A stretch of 64,000 nt of DNA from Proteiniphilum propionicum (GTDB taxonomy: Bacteria; Bacteroidota; Bacteroidia; Bacteroidales; Dysgonomonadaceae), in NCBI RefSeq assembly GCF_022267555.1, contig NZ_CP073586.1, forward strand, positions 3,080,501-3,144,500, written 5' to 3'. This document shows, one piece after another, positions 37,435-45,745 of this stretch. Both the position numbers and the translations under genes were made by a program. The number at the start of each line of letters is the position of its first letter. The first letter of the stretch is position 1. A model generated the notes under the pieces. That model was not told the DNA's origin. It did no database searches and saw only the letters and a list, made by a program, of their open reading frames with translations.

Positions 37435-38336
37435 TGTAATCCGGCTAATTTATAAGCTATGCTGTTTTCTCTCAACAGTGACCGTATCAAACTGTAGGGA
37501 ATAAATACCTGAGGTGCATCAAGCTGGTAAGCTGAATACTCCCCCTTGTTGTATGTATAAATAATCCCTTTGTCATTCAACAGGAAATTTTTGTTAGGAA
37601 CAATTTCAAGGACACCAAAATAGCCCAGATCTTCCAGTTCCTCCACCGTTTTAACGTTGTTCTTATCCAGTAACGAAGCAATGATAAGGCTTTGCAATGC
37701 AATATCGTACCCGGCATTGAATATTTCGTTTTCGGTCACCTGTTGTCCCGTATTAAGATTAATCACGTAATTGCGATACGAATCGTACGATGTTGATCCC
37801 CCCTTGTTGTTTGACTGTCTTACCTGAAAGGCAAGCACTCCTGATCGATTAAATACGATTGAATCGGAAAGGCTTTCATAGTATGAGTAAAAAACATCTT
37901 CCGGGAAGTGTTCACTTTCTAAGAGGTCAATGCCTGGAATCAGGGTATTCATCTCCAACATATCAATCGCAGACTCCCGGTAGGTAGTTGCATCGTAGTT
38001 ATAATTTTCGATATAATTATTCACATAGGCTTTAACCGCTTCTGCAGGTGCCAGCGAGTCATACGGTTGACCCAGCATGCTTTTGACAAAAAAACGCTGC
38101 AGGGTATCAAGACTTGCCTTACCGCTATTCACAGGGTAAACAAACTCCACCCTTATGTCGCAGTATGGTTTGGTTGTGTCTTCTTCCAGATAGCTGCGTT
38201 CAGCCACCATGATTGTGTCAAATCCGACACTGTTTTCAGTTTTGAACATGCTCCTTCCATTGTTGTTGCAAGAGAAAAACAATAACACTGCCATAACAGG
38301 CAGCAGGAAAACCTGCATGATATTTCGTTCCTCCAT
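37431..38336 (-). CDS. DUF3298/PdaC-like lipoprotein, paralogue B
   Basis: Protein of 301 residues with lipobox FFSC (Cys23 from the ATG at 38336; Met7 at 38318 is an alternative start giving Cys17). It has the same plan as the gene at 12731-13621: a DUF4163-like half with CDIRVEFVYPV and AVKAYVNNYIENYNYD, and a DUF3298-like half with NTGQQVTENEIF and NDKGIIYTYNKGEYSAYQLDAPQVFIPY. The usual GGAHG motif is replaced by KGGSTSY, so a binding or catalytic feature of the family may be lost. Coupled to rsmG by a 4-base overlap. A -7-like TAATTTTG lies at 38363-38370 on the minus strand. Confidence 0.8.
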   Translation of the reverse strand: MEERNIMQVFLLPVMAVLLFFSCNNNGRSMFKTENSVGFDTIMVAERSYLEEDTTKPYCDIRVEFVYPVNSGKASLDTLQRFFVKSMLGQPYDSLAPAEAVKAYVNNYIENYNYDATTYRESAIDMLEMNTLIPGIDLLESEHFPEDVFYSYYESLSDSIVFNRSGVLAFQVRQSNNKGGSTSYDSYRNYVINLNTGQQVTENEIFNAGYDIALQSLIIASLLDKNNVKTVEELEDLGYFGVLEIVPNKNFLLNDKGIIYTYNKGEYSAYQLDAPQVFIPYSLIRSLLRENSIAYKLAGLQ

Positions 38337-38525
38337 TGAGAAATATTTTATTATAATTGATACAAAATTACACTTTTTATCCGGATTATTAATTTATCAT
38401 CCGATGAAAAATTGTTTTATTATTAATAACTGTGCAGGCAGGGGGCATACCTCCCCTATCATTTCTCCTTACGTACTGTTCTGCATAAAGCAGTTAAACT
38501 TGTTTTCATCCTCTACTCGTCCGGT
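38337..38525. other. Intergenic boundary of the carotenoid island
   Basis: AT-rich sequence between the DUF3298 gene and the relic downstream of crtI. Only the promoter-like box at 38363-38370 is recognised. Confidence 0.4.
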
Positions 38526-38702
38526 TTACTTTAAAAACAGGTCCAGAATCAAGGAGAATTGCAGTAGTACGCTACCGTTTACAATGTCTGTATCAAATAT
38601 ATATCCAAATGCATTCACCAATACACCTATCATTATCCTTTCCGGGAAACGGGTATTTTTAATAATGCAATGGTCGAAACCGGCGTTCACCTTTACAAGC
38701 AT
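38526..38702 (-). pseudogene. Possible gene relic downstream of crtI
   Basis: A 58-codon frame (ATG at 38702, TAA at 38526) reads like the C-terminal end of a larger protein, with alternating hydrophobic residues (FPERIMIGVLVNAFGYIFD, then VLLQFSLILDLFLK) as in a beta-barrel. The same frame continues upstream beyond a single TGA for another 37 codons with a helix-like NLTTQEIERLNRQN, starting at the crtI stop codon. This pattern suggests a gene broken by an in-frame stop, or chance. No family recognised. Confidence 0.25.
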
Positions 38703-38812
38703 ACATCAGGTGCATTCACAATTCTGTCTATTAAGCCGCTCAATCTCTTGCGTTGTTAAATTCCTTAGTACCTGGATGATTCTAATTTTTGCACCAAAAA
38801 TACAAAAAGAAA

Positions 38813-40279
38813 TCAACAACTAAGTATCCGCCTGCAGACCATCTCGGCGCTGATTACCGCCATGGGGAGTCCCGCCCCGGGTGTGGTGGAAGCGCCCACG
38901 TAAAAGAGGTTTCCATACTCCTCATCGAAGTTCTTCGGACGGAGGCCGCCGATCTGACTTAGGCGGTGCGACAGCCCCAGTCCGCTCCCCATGTAGAGGT
39001 TGAACTGCTTCTCCCACTCCTGCGGGGTGTAGATGGTGCGGGTGACTATGTGGGGCATGATGTCTATGCCGATTCTTTTGGAGAAGTCGGCCAGAATACT
39101 GTCGGCAATCTCGTCACGGTCGCTCCAGTCGGGCTTGTACTGCAGGTTGGGCACGGGACATATAAAGAAGAGGCTCTCGCATCCCTCCGGTGCGCATCCG
39201 GGGTTATGCTTTGAGATGGCGTTCACGTAGAAGTAAGGTTTCTGCAGCGAGTCGGGGTCCTTTAGTACGTTATGGGCATATGTCTCGAAGTTGGAGCCAA
39301 GGAAGTAGTTGTGCAGGTCGAGGCCCGGCAGCTTACGGTCGATACCGACATAGGCAGTAAGGTAGCCCATGGTCCACTCCATCTTTTGCAGCTTCGTCTC
39401 GGAGTACTTCTTCCTATGCAGCACGCGTCCCCGGAAGAGCGCCGCATCGGCGTTGACCAGGAAGATATCGGCTTCGTAGTGATTGCCCTCGCTGTCGGTA
39501 AGGCGTGTTATGCGGTCACACTCCACCTCTGCCGCGGTGACCTCGGTTTTAAAGAGGAAGGTGGCGCCTCGCTGTTTCAGCACATCTACTATCCCCTCCA
39601 CTATCCGATACATGCCGCCCTCCACGTTGTGGTAGCCATCGTGCCGGAACTCGGTGTATGAGAGCAGGCTGTAGATAGCCATAGTGTCGAAAGGGGTGCG
39701 TCCCAGGAAAAATGCCACCAGCGAGACGATCTGCCGTGCCTCCTGTGAGTCGAAGTACTCCTTAACATGTTGCCAGAACATCTTCATCAGTACGGGGATA
39801 TGCACCGGGTTGACCTTCATCAGGGCGACGAAGTAGTCGAGGTAATTGTCGAAATTACTACGGATTACAATGTCGAAGGTGTCGTGGAAGAGGACGCCCG
39901 ACTTCTTAAGGTAGCGCTCCATCTTCGCCTCGAAACCGGGTTCGATGTCGCGGAACTGCTCTGCCAGCTTCCTGATATCCTTGTAGAGGCGGAAGTTGCG
40001 CCCATCGGCGAAGTGCACCGAATAGAGCGGATCCAGCTCCACGAATCGGAAGGGCATCTCCACACCGCAGAGCTTCAAAAAGTCGGTAAAGACGTAAGAC
40101 ATGCTGAAGAAGCTGGGACCGGTGTCGAAGGTGAACCCATCCTTCTCGATGCGGTTAAGCCTTCCTCCGGGGCAACTGTTCTTCTCGAGGAAATGCACAT
40201 CGTATCCCTTGCTTTGCAGCAGCAGTCCGCTAGCGAGGCCACCAAGCCCCGTGCCGGTGATGATCACTTTCTTTTTCAT
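38813..40279 (-). CDS. crtI: Phytoene desaturase CrtI
   Basis: FAD-dependent desaturase that converts phytoene, through several steps, toward lycopene. The 488-residue protein starts MKKKVIITGTGLGG with the dinucleotide-binding G9-x-G11-x-x-G14, followed by HFLEKNSCPGGRLNRI and DTGPSFFSM, and ends with the CrtI signature GNLFYVGASTTPGAGLPMAVISAEM. The ATG at 40279 is preferred to a GTG at 40312 that would add residues before the Rossmann strand. It is the last gene of the carotenoid operon, separated from the photolyase gene by a MITE and a truncated ORF whose stop codon lies one base before this ATG. The exact desaturation number cannot be told. Confidence 0.93.
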   Translation of the reverse strand: MKKKVIITGTGLGGLASGLLLQSKGYDVHFLEKNSCPGGRLNRIEKDGFTFDTGPSFFSMSYVFTDFLKLCGVEMPFRFVELDPLYSVHFADGRNFRLYKDIRKLAEQFRDIEPGFEAKMERYLKKSGVLFHDTFDIVIRSNFDNYLDYFVALMKVNPVHIPVLMKMFWQHVKEYFDSQEARQIVSLVAFFLGRTPFDTMAIYSLLSYTEFRHDGYHNVEGGMYRIVEGIVDVLKQRGATFLFKTEVTAAEVECDRITRLTDSEGNHYEADIFLVNADAALFRGRVLHRKKYSETKLQKMEWTMGYLTAYVGIDRKLPGLDLHNYFLGSNFETYAHNVLKDPDSLQKPYFYVNAISKHNPGCAPEGCESLFFICPVPNLQYKPDWSDRDEIADSILADFSKRIGIDIMPHIVTRTIYTPQEWEKQFNLYMGSGLGLSHRLSQIGGLRPKNFDEEYGNLFYVGASTTPGAGLPMAVISAEMVCRRILSC

Positions 40280-40280
40280 T

Positions 40281-40409
40281 TTATATGGTTTGCTTCCAGG
40301 TTGCCATGTCACTGTTCAGGTAAGCCCGGTAGATGGCCTCCTTCTCTCCTGCTGTTACAAGAACGGAGCAGAGGGTAAAAATTAACAGAAAAACAACTAA
40401 AAGCTTCAA
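40281..40409 (-). pseudogene. Truncated secreted-protein ORF (N-terminal fragment)
   Basis: A 42-codon frame from TTG (40409) to TAA (40281) encodes a textbook signal peptide (KLLVVFLLIFTLCSVLVTAG) followed by EKEAIYRAYLNSDMATWKQ, which resembles the start of Bacteroidota secreted TPR-like proteins, and then stops one base before crtI. No ATG is present in frame (a TAA lies at 40428-40430), so both the natural start and the body of the gene seem lost. The MITE lies 34 bases upstream. Probably what remains after a deletion within the operon. Confidence 0.5.
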
Positions 40410-40443
40410 AATATGAACTTTAAATTTTTAAACATCAAACTAT

Positions 40444-40552
40444 GAGTCCTCTCCGAAAACCTCAAAACCCAATTTTATCGGTTTGTAACTTATTGAATAT
40501 CAACGATCATCTTATGAAATTTTCAAGAAAAAAGACTTATCGGAGGAGACTC
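40444..40552 (-). mobile_element. 109-bp MITE-like element, copy 2
   Basis: Reverse-complement copy of the element at 22411-22519: same 109-bp length, nine mismatches by eye, same imperfect terminal repeats, flanked by a different 6-bp direct duplication AACTAT (40438-40443 and 40553-40558). It is inserted just after the photolyase stop codon inside the carotenoid operon, upstream of the truncated ORF and crtI. No transposase is encoded. Confidence 0.8.
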
Positions 40553-40564
40553 AACTATGGGCCA

Positions 40565-41911
40565 TTAAACGTTATATCGTTCCAGTGCCCGTTGTCGGGC
40601 GAAAGTGTGTCCGATCACCGGTGCGGGGTATTGTGGCGTTCCCAGCTCAGGGATCCAGCGACGGATATACTCTTGTCGTGGATCGAACCGTTTCTGTTGT
40701 TCCGCTGGATTAAAGATCCGGAACCAGGGCGCAGCATCGCATCCGGTACCGGCCACCCACTGCCAGTTACCGTTGTTGGCCGCCAGATCGTAGTCGAGCA
40801 ATTTCTCCGCGAATCGGGACTCACCCCACCTCCAGTCGATGAGCAGGTGCTTGGTGAGAAAGCTGGCGGTAATCATCCGCACCCGGTTGTGCATGAATCC
40901 GGTAGCGTTCAACTCCCGCATACCCGCATCTACCAGCGGGTAGCCGGTGTTGCCATTGCACCAGAGGTAGAAATCCTCCTCGTTGTTCTCCCAGAGGACC
41001 GCCTCGTACTTCTTCCGGAAAGGCCCTTCCGTTACATAAGGGAAGTGCCAGAGTACCTGCATGAAAAATTCACGCCATATCAGTTCCTTCAGGTAGGCCT
41101 CGTTGAGTAGCGAGGCGCGCAGTACCAGTCGGCGGATGCTGACAGTGCCAAATCGCAGGTGCACACCCATGCGTGTTACACCATCCTGCAGCGCCGGAAA
41201 GTCGCGTGTGCGATCGTAGGTTGCGATCACTCCGTCGTCTGCCTCAGCAGGAGGAAAGCAGAAACCGGGATCATGGAACCCGGTCTCCTCTATTGACAGC
41301 ACCGGAGGAATCTCATGCAACAGGTTGTCCAGCATTTCTTCCGAAGGATAGAATACCTGTTCCCCTACATGATACTTCAGCAGCCAGGCACGGGAGTAAG
41401 GCGTATAGACGATGTAAGGCTTACCCGCAGCGGTGAGGATATCCTCTTTATGGAAGATTACCTGGTCCTTGTATTGTCGGAACGGCACCCCTCTTCGCGC
41501 AAGTAGCTGTTCCACCTTTCGGTCGCGCGTGATGGCATAGGGTTCGTAGTCCTCGTTGCAGCAGACCGCCCCGATTTGGTAATCGGCCAGCAGCTTTTCG
41601 AAGATCTCTTCCGGCTTGCCCTGCAGACAGAGTACACCGGAGTTGTATTGTTGTCGCAGCCGCCTGTTCATCGTCTCAATCGCAGAAAAGATAAAGGCAA
41701 CCCTACGGTCCTCTTTCTCCCTGAGTGCACCCAGTATCTCAGTGTCGAAGATAAAAAGCAGCAGCACCGGGCAACCGGAACGCAGTGCCTGCCAGAGGGC
41801 ATGGTTGTCTTCCAGCCTAAGGTCGCGCCGCATCCAGCAGACGGTCACCGGATTTTCCTTTCGAGTACTTTTTATTACCGCATCAGCCAGTTTTGTTATT
41901 TTTTCGGACAT
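40565..41911 (-). CDS. phr: Deoxyribodipyrimidine photolyase (class I)
   Basis: Light-driven flavoprotein that splits cyclobutane pyrimidine dimers. The 448-residue protein has the N-terminal antenna-binding Rossmann domain (VCWMRRDLRLEDNHALWQAL, residues 24-43) and the C-terminal FAD domain with ELIWREFFMQVL, DAGMRELNATGFMHNRVRM, LLIDWRWGE and DYDLAANNGNWQWVAGTG, the canonical FAD and DNA-binding motifs with the Trp of the electron-transfer chain. It lies within the carotenoid operon, a common pairing for light protection. Whether it repairs CPD or acts as a cryptochrome cannot be decided by eye, but the motif set fits CPD photolyase. Confidence 0.95.
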   Translation of the reverse strand: MSEKITKLADAVIKSTRKENPVTVCWMRRDLRLEDNHALWQALRSGCPVLLLFIFDTEILGALREKEDRRVAFIFSAIETMNRRLRQQYNSGVLCLQGKPEEIFEKLLADYQIGAVCCNEDYEPYAITRDRKVEQLLARRGVPFRQYKDQVIFHKEDILTAAGKPYIVYTPYSRAWLLKYHVGEQVFYPSEEMLDNLLHEIPPVLSIEETGFHDPGFCFPPAEADDGVIATYDRTRDFPALQDGVTRMGVHLRFGTVSIRRLVLRASLLNEAYLKELIWREFFMQVLWHFPYVTEGPFRKKYEAVLWENNEEDFYLWCNGNTGYPLVDAGMRELNATGFMHNRVRMITASFLTKHLLIDWRWGESRFAEKLLDYDLAANNGNWQWVAGTGCDAAPWFRIFNPAEQQKRFDPRQEYIRRWIPELGTPQYPAPVIGHTFARQRALERYNV

Positions 41912-41970
41912 CTATGTTTAATTAAATATGATTATTCACTTTTCACATGTTGCTTTTAATAAGAATGCAA

Positions 41971-43065
41971 CTATATACTCCGCCCCTTCCAGCGGAACGT
42001 TTTTTTTCTTTTGTTGACGAGCGAGCGTAGTATAAAGACTCCCAGCATCAGTTGTTGCGGGAGGAACAGCAGCAGGTTGTAACCCGCCTTCAGACCTGCT
42101 GTCAATGATGCAGCAATTCGGGCGAGGAGGGTGGTAGCAAGCCAGAGCCAGAGTCCGTCACATCTCCCCGCGACGATGAAGACAATGAAGCCGAGAGAGG
42201 TGACCAGCCAGTAGAGGATCGCAGCCGGCGATGAGTTGCCGAAGAAGTATGTGACGTTCTTTGAGAAACCTTCCACCGCTTCCGGCAGGGAGCGATACAT
42301 GCGGCAGCGCACCCCCTCAATGCCGGTGAGGCAGCTCACCCGCCTGCGTTCCCGCTTCAGGTAGCGGGCAATCTCGATATCCTCCGCCCGGCTTTTCGGG
42401 AACTGCCGGTGAGGCTCAAGCTCTTCATAGGTTTTACGCTTGAACATCATAAACTGCCCGTTAGCAGCTGACAGCGAGGATAAACCCGATAGGCGCACCA
42501 GCGGGAGTGGCAGCAACGTGAGCAGGATAATCTGCATATTGGGCACGGTAATCTTCTCACCGATGGAGCGCATCTCCTGTGTAGGGAAGATGCTCATCAG
42601 GTCGCATTGCCACCGTTGCATATAGCACATGGAACGGTCGATCACTCCCTCTCCCACCCTAACATCGGCATCGAGGAAGAGGAGGTAGTTACCTGTTGCT
42701 TCCTTTGCCAGGCGGCAGCAGGCATGGTTCTTGCCAGACCAGCCGCCGGGCAATTCGCCACCGCGTATCAGCCGGATGCGGAAATCGTGTGCGGCAAACT
42801 CTTCTACAATCCTTGCGGTATCATCGGCGGACTGGTCGTCGAAGACGATGATCTCCCGGATACGGTCTGAGACAGTAACAAGATCGTTTAACAACCTGAC
42901 AATGTTCGTCTCCTCGTCGCGCGCGGGTATCAGCAACGACAAGCTTGGCGGCTGTATTGCATCTTCACGCTCCGGCAGCCGCTCCCGGAAAAAGAGGTTA
43001 ACCAGTGCTACCAAAAGTTGTATCAGCGCAAAGGCAAGAATAAGGCAGGCTATGTATTCCGTCAT
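41971..43065 (-). CDS. Family 2 glycosyltransferase, carotenoid glycosyltransferase-like (CruC/CrtQ type)
   Basis: Membrane-bound GT-A enzyme of 364 residues: an N-terminal membrane helix (about 5-26), SLLIPARDEE (43-52), FDDQSADD (75-82), the sugar-nucleotide/metal DAD triad at 132-134, and the acceptor-site segment RAEDIEIARYLKRE, followed by three to four C-terminal membrane helices. The layout resembles CrtQ and CruC, which add glucose to carotenoids or apocarotenoic acids. The ATG (43065) overlaps the acyltransferase stop as ATGA, so it is preferred to the longer TTG start. Role as carotenoid glycosylase is inferred from neighbours. Confidence 0.82.
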   Translation of the reverse strand: MTEYIACLILAFALIQLLVALVNLFFRERLPEREDAIQPPSLSLLIPARDEETNIVRLLNDLVTVSDRIREIIVFDDQSADDTARIVEEFAAHDFRIRLIRGGELPGGWSGKNHACCRLAKEATGNYLLFLDADVRVGEGVIDRSMCYMQRWQCDLMSIFPTQEMRSIGEKITVPNMQIILLTLLPLPLVRLSGLSSLSAANGQFMMFKRKTYEELEPHRQFPKSRAEDIEIARYLKRERRRVSCLTGIEGVRCRMYRSLPEAVEGFSKNVTYFFGNSSPAAILYWLVTSLGFIVFIVAGRCDGLWLWLATTLLARIAASLTAGLKAGYNLLLFLPQQLMLGVFILRSLVNKRKKTFRWKGRSI

Positions 43066-43679
43066 TCGGTCCGTGATGTTTGGAGGGTTAGACAATCGGA
43101 ATAAAACCGGTTATAGGCTTCCTCCAGCGCTTCGCGGCGGAACTGCCCTTCATAATCGCGCAGGTATATGGTGAGTGATGGTTTCGGATGCGCCAGGTAG
43201 TCTATCATGTTGACCGACATAAGCAACTGAACCATACCTTCCCTACCCTGCAGGATGCGCTCGATTCCCTTCTCGAAGTGGAAGCTCTTGCAGTAGAGCG
43301 ACTGCAACCTGCCCTGAGGGTATATTAGCACCATGTTGCCCTTATCTTGAAGCAGTGATGATGCATACCGGAGTGAATACAATGCCTCCCGGCTATTCCT
43401 CTTCACCGAAAAAGCTCCGGTGTAGTTGAAAAAGCGGAAACGGAGCAACTGATCTTCCTGCATCATGAAATGAATCTTGCGCTTTACCACCTCCAGCTTG
43501 AGGTACATCGCCCAGAAGCCGTCCCACCAACCAATGTGGTTACCGATCAGCAGCACTGGAAACCCCCGGTCCGCGAATGTACCCTCTACTGTCACTTGGT
43601 GGAAATGTCTTTTCAGCAACCAGCGGGTGTAGTGCTGGAAGAATGGGTAGATGAAGAAGTGGTGTCTTGAGCGAAGCAT
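43062..43679 (-). CDS. PlsC-like acyltransferase, carotenoid glycoside acylating (CruD/CrtO-like)
   Basis: Protein of 205 residues with the acyltransferase motif NHIGWWDG (His48-x4-Asp53) and a second block with IYPQGRLQS, the substrate-binding motif III of the 1-acylglycerol-3-phosphate acyltransferase family. In carotenoid clusters such enzymes (CruD in green sulfur bacteria) attach a fatty acid to the sugar. It stands between the cruF-like gene (37 bases upstream) and the glycosyltransferase (4-base overlap), and is read here as the acyl-transfer step of the same pathway. Activity on a carotenoid rather than a phospholipid is inference. Confidence 0.8.
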   Translation of the reverse strand: MLRSRHHFFIYPFFQHYTRWLLKRHFHQVTVEGTFADRGFPVLLIGNHIGWWDGFWAMYLKLEVVKRKIHFMMQEDQLLRFRFFNYTGAFSVKRNSREALYSLRYASSLLQDKGNMVLIYPQGRLQSLYCKSFHFEKGIERILQGREGMVQLLMSVNMIDYLAHPKPSLTIYLRDYEGQFRREALEEAYNRFYSDCLTLQTSRTE

Positions 43680-43716
43680 CTAAGTCTCTATTCGATATAA
43701 TTGATAATACAGCGAA

Positions 43717-44367
43717 TCAATTAATTAACAGTATAAACAGAAAGAAAAGCGTCTGCACTATGAAGAGCGGCAATGCCATCGGGTTGCGGTCGCTGACCTT
43801 CATCATGTAGCGTATTGTATGGAAGATGACAGCCAGCAGCCCCCACATAAGGTAGTTCTGTATGGGGATTACATCCTCTTGCCACGACCACATGTCCATC
43901 TTGGGAGCTACATGTTCCATGACCAGGTCATAACCCACCATCATCAGCGAGGGCCACACGATGCCGTCGAGCAGGTTACACTGCATCGGGGTGAAGATGG
44001 CCGATGTAAGATAGATCATCAACACCCAGCTGAGCCCGATAAACGGTGGTGTACCGGCAATCCTGGGTCCCAGTCCGCTACCGTAAAGGTAGCTGCCGAA
44101 CAGCGCGCCGGTGTTGACTCCCCACATCTCAACCATGAAGCCGGCGGTGAAGACAAAGGTGTAAAAAACAATCCTTTTTAGCTGCCCCCCACTCCGGCGG
44201 CCGCTATCGTACCATATGAGCAGCAAGAACGAGAGCAGCAATACCAACGGCGTCAACAGCATAAAGGCCCCGTGCGTAAGGGGTATGCTGAACCCGACGA
44301 CTCCCACTCCATAGATCACCACGATGCGGCGAACCATATTCTTCTCCTTGAGGGTATATTTTGTCAC
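43717..44367 (-). CDS. cruF: Carotenoid biosynthesis protein, CruF-like hydratase (DUF422)
   Basis: Membrane protein of 216 residues with about six or seven helices and no cofactor motif. The segment VFTAGFMVEMWGVNTGALFGSYLYG followed by WVLMIYLTSAIFTPMQCNLLDGIVWPSLMMVGYDLVMEHVAPKMDMW is characteristic of the DUF422 family, whose members include CruF (1',2'-hydratase of gamma-carotene/lycopene) and archaeal C50 carotenoid hydratases. It would add the tertiary hydroxyl used by the glycosyltransferase. The GTG at 44367 overlaps the idi stop codon (GTGA); an ATG at 44337 (Met11) is the alternative. Reaction type is a family inference. Confidence 0.78.
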   Translation of the reverse strand: MTKYTLKEKNMVRRIVVIYGVGVVGFSIPLTHGAFMLLTPLVLLLSFLLLIWYDSGRRSGGQLKRIVFYTFVFTAGFMVEMWGVNTGALFGSYLYGSGLGPRIAGTPPFIGLSWVLMIYLTSAIFTPMQCNLLDGIVWPSLMMVGYDLVMEHVAPKMDMWSWQEDVIPIQNYLMWGLLAVIFHTIRYMMKVSDRNPMALPLFIVQTLFFLFILLIN

Positions 44368-44885
44368 GTACCGGCTGAACGCTGAAAAATCAATTTAAAC
44401 CACTCGGTGAAGCGACCTGAATACAGTCTCAACTCCTCATGCAGCGCCTCCGAAGTAACGTATCTCCACTCATCAACTTCATCGGGGTGTGGCCGTGGAA
44501 CCTCATCGCTGGTCAGGGAGAAGACCCTGTCGTACTCATACTCGGTCAGCTCCTTATCCACCTTTGCCCGGTAAATGAAGTCGAAAAGATGCTCCAATTC
44601 TCCTTCGGCAGCGATACCCATCTCCTCCTGCAGCCTGCGACGGGCTGCATCGGCATGTGCTTCTCCCGGCAATGGGTGTGTACAGCAGGCGTTGGACCAG
44701 AGGCAGGCAGAGTGGTACTTTCCAGCGGCACGGCGGTGCAGGAGCCAGTCGCCGGAAGAGTTAAATACCAGCACCGATACTGCACGGTGCAACGTAGGAT
44801 GGCGGTGTGCTTCCATTTTCTCCATGGTCCCGACAGGATTGTCCTGCTCGTCGACCAATTGCACCAGGTTTTGTATTTCTGTCAT
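44364..44885 (-). CDS. idi: Isopentenyl-diphosphate delta-isomerase, type I
   Basis: Interconverts IPP and DMAPP, the building blocks of isoprenoids. The 173-residue protein is a Nudix-fold enzyme: HRAVSVLVFNSSGDWLLHRR, then WSNACCTHPLPGE (catalytic Cys region), RRRLQEEMGI (Nudix box) and TEYEYDRVF with the catalytic Glu. The ATG overlaps the crtB stop codon by 4 bases (ATGA). It may boost precursor supply for carotenoid production. Confidence 0.95.
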   Translation of the reverse strand: MTEIQNLVQLVDEQDNPVGTMEKMEAHRHPTLHRAVSVLVFNSSGDWLLHRRAAGKYHSACLWSNACCTHPLPGEAHADAARRRLQEEMGIAAEGELEHLFDFIYRAKVDKELTEYEYDRVFSLTSDEVPRPHPDEVDEWRYVTSEALHEELRLYSGRFTEWFKLIFQRSAGT

Positions 44886-45745
44886 ATGATCTGCATATGT
44901 AATTTGTGTTTGAGGACGGCACCGGAAAGCAACCGGAACTTTTCGGCATTGGGGATTCGTATTCTTCTGGAAATCAATTCACAGGCAGGTGTTTCACGGA
45001 TCTTGTCCAGTAAACGCACATAGTATCGGTAGGCAGTATGAACGGCAAGGCGTGAGTTGTCGGGCAACCGCCGAATCCCCTTGAGGGCCTCGGCAAAATC
45101 GGCCTTGATATCATCCACCAGCTCCAGTTTGGTTTGCTCATTAAAATGCTTCAAAGAAAAGACGGGAAAGTAAATACGTCCCAGCTCCAGCACATCGTGC
45201 CGCAAGTCACGCAGGAAATTGACTTTCTGAAAAGCTGAGCCAAGGCGCATAGCCGGCATCACCAGTTCTCCGAACAACTGTTCGTCATGGTCACAAAAAA
45301 CCCTGAGGCACATCAACCCCACCACGTCCGCCGATCCATAGATATACCATTCAGTCTCGAGCCTGGTGGTATAAATCTTCTTCTCCAGGTCGGCACGCAT
45401 GCTGGCCAGGAATGCCCGGACATAGGCATCATCGATGCCGTAGCGGTTGACGGTGAGCAAGAAGGAATTGATCACCGGGTTTGAACTTACGCCCTGCTCC
45501 AGAGCAAAATAGTAGTCCGCCTCGAACCGGTCAAGCAGAATTTTTTGGTCACAGCCGTGGAACGAGTCAACGATCTCATCGGCCAACCGCACAAAGCCGT
45601 ATATACCGTGAATTGCTTCCCTAACAGGCGAAGGAAAGAGCTGTGTAGCAGAGTAGAAAGAAGTACTGTAGTGCCTAGTCACCTCGCGGCTCATCCCAAA
45701 GGATAGCTTGCAATATTTCAAATAGCCGGTGTCTTCTGTGATCAT
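44882..45745 (-). CDS. crtB: Phytoene synthase CrtB
   Basis: Joins two molecules of geranylgeranyl diphosphate to make phytoene, the first committed step. The 287-residue squalene/phytoene synthase family protein has both Asp-rich motifs, DEIVD (56-60) and NFLRDLRHD (176-184), that bind the diphosphate-Mg complex, plus YIYGSADVVGLMCLRVF. First gene of the operon, with a promoter-like sequence upstream. No GGPP synthase is in the window. Confidence 0.94.
   Translation of the reverse strand: MITEDTGYLKYCKLSFGMSREVTRHYSTSFYSATQLFPSPVREAIHGIYGFVRLADEIVDSFHGCDQKILLDRFEADYYFALEQGVSSNPVINSFLLTVNRYGIDDAYVRAFLASMRADLEKKIYTTRLETEWYIYGSADVVGLMCLRVFCDHDEQLFGELVMPAMRLGSAFQKVNFLRDLRHDVLELGRIYFPVFSLKHFNEQTKLELVDDIKADFAEALKGIRRLPDNSRLAVHTAYRYYVRLLDKIRETPACELISRRIRIPNAEKFRLLSGAVLKHKLHMQII

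Noticed and set aside
38209-38823. 204-codon plus-strand frame near the carotenoid island
   Set aside because: It runs antisense into the DUF3298 lipoprotein gene, has no family features, and appears to be a shadow.
39262-40385. Multiple plus-strand frames within crtI
   Set aside because: High GC content lengthens antisense frames; none has a recognisable domain.
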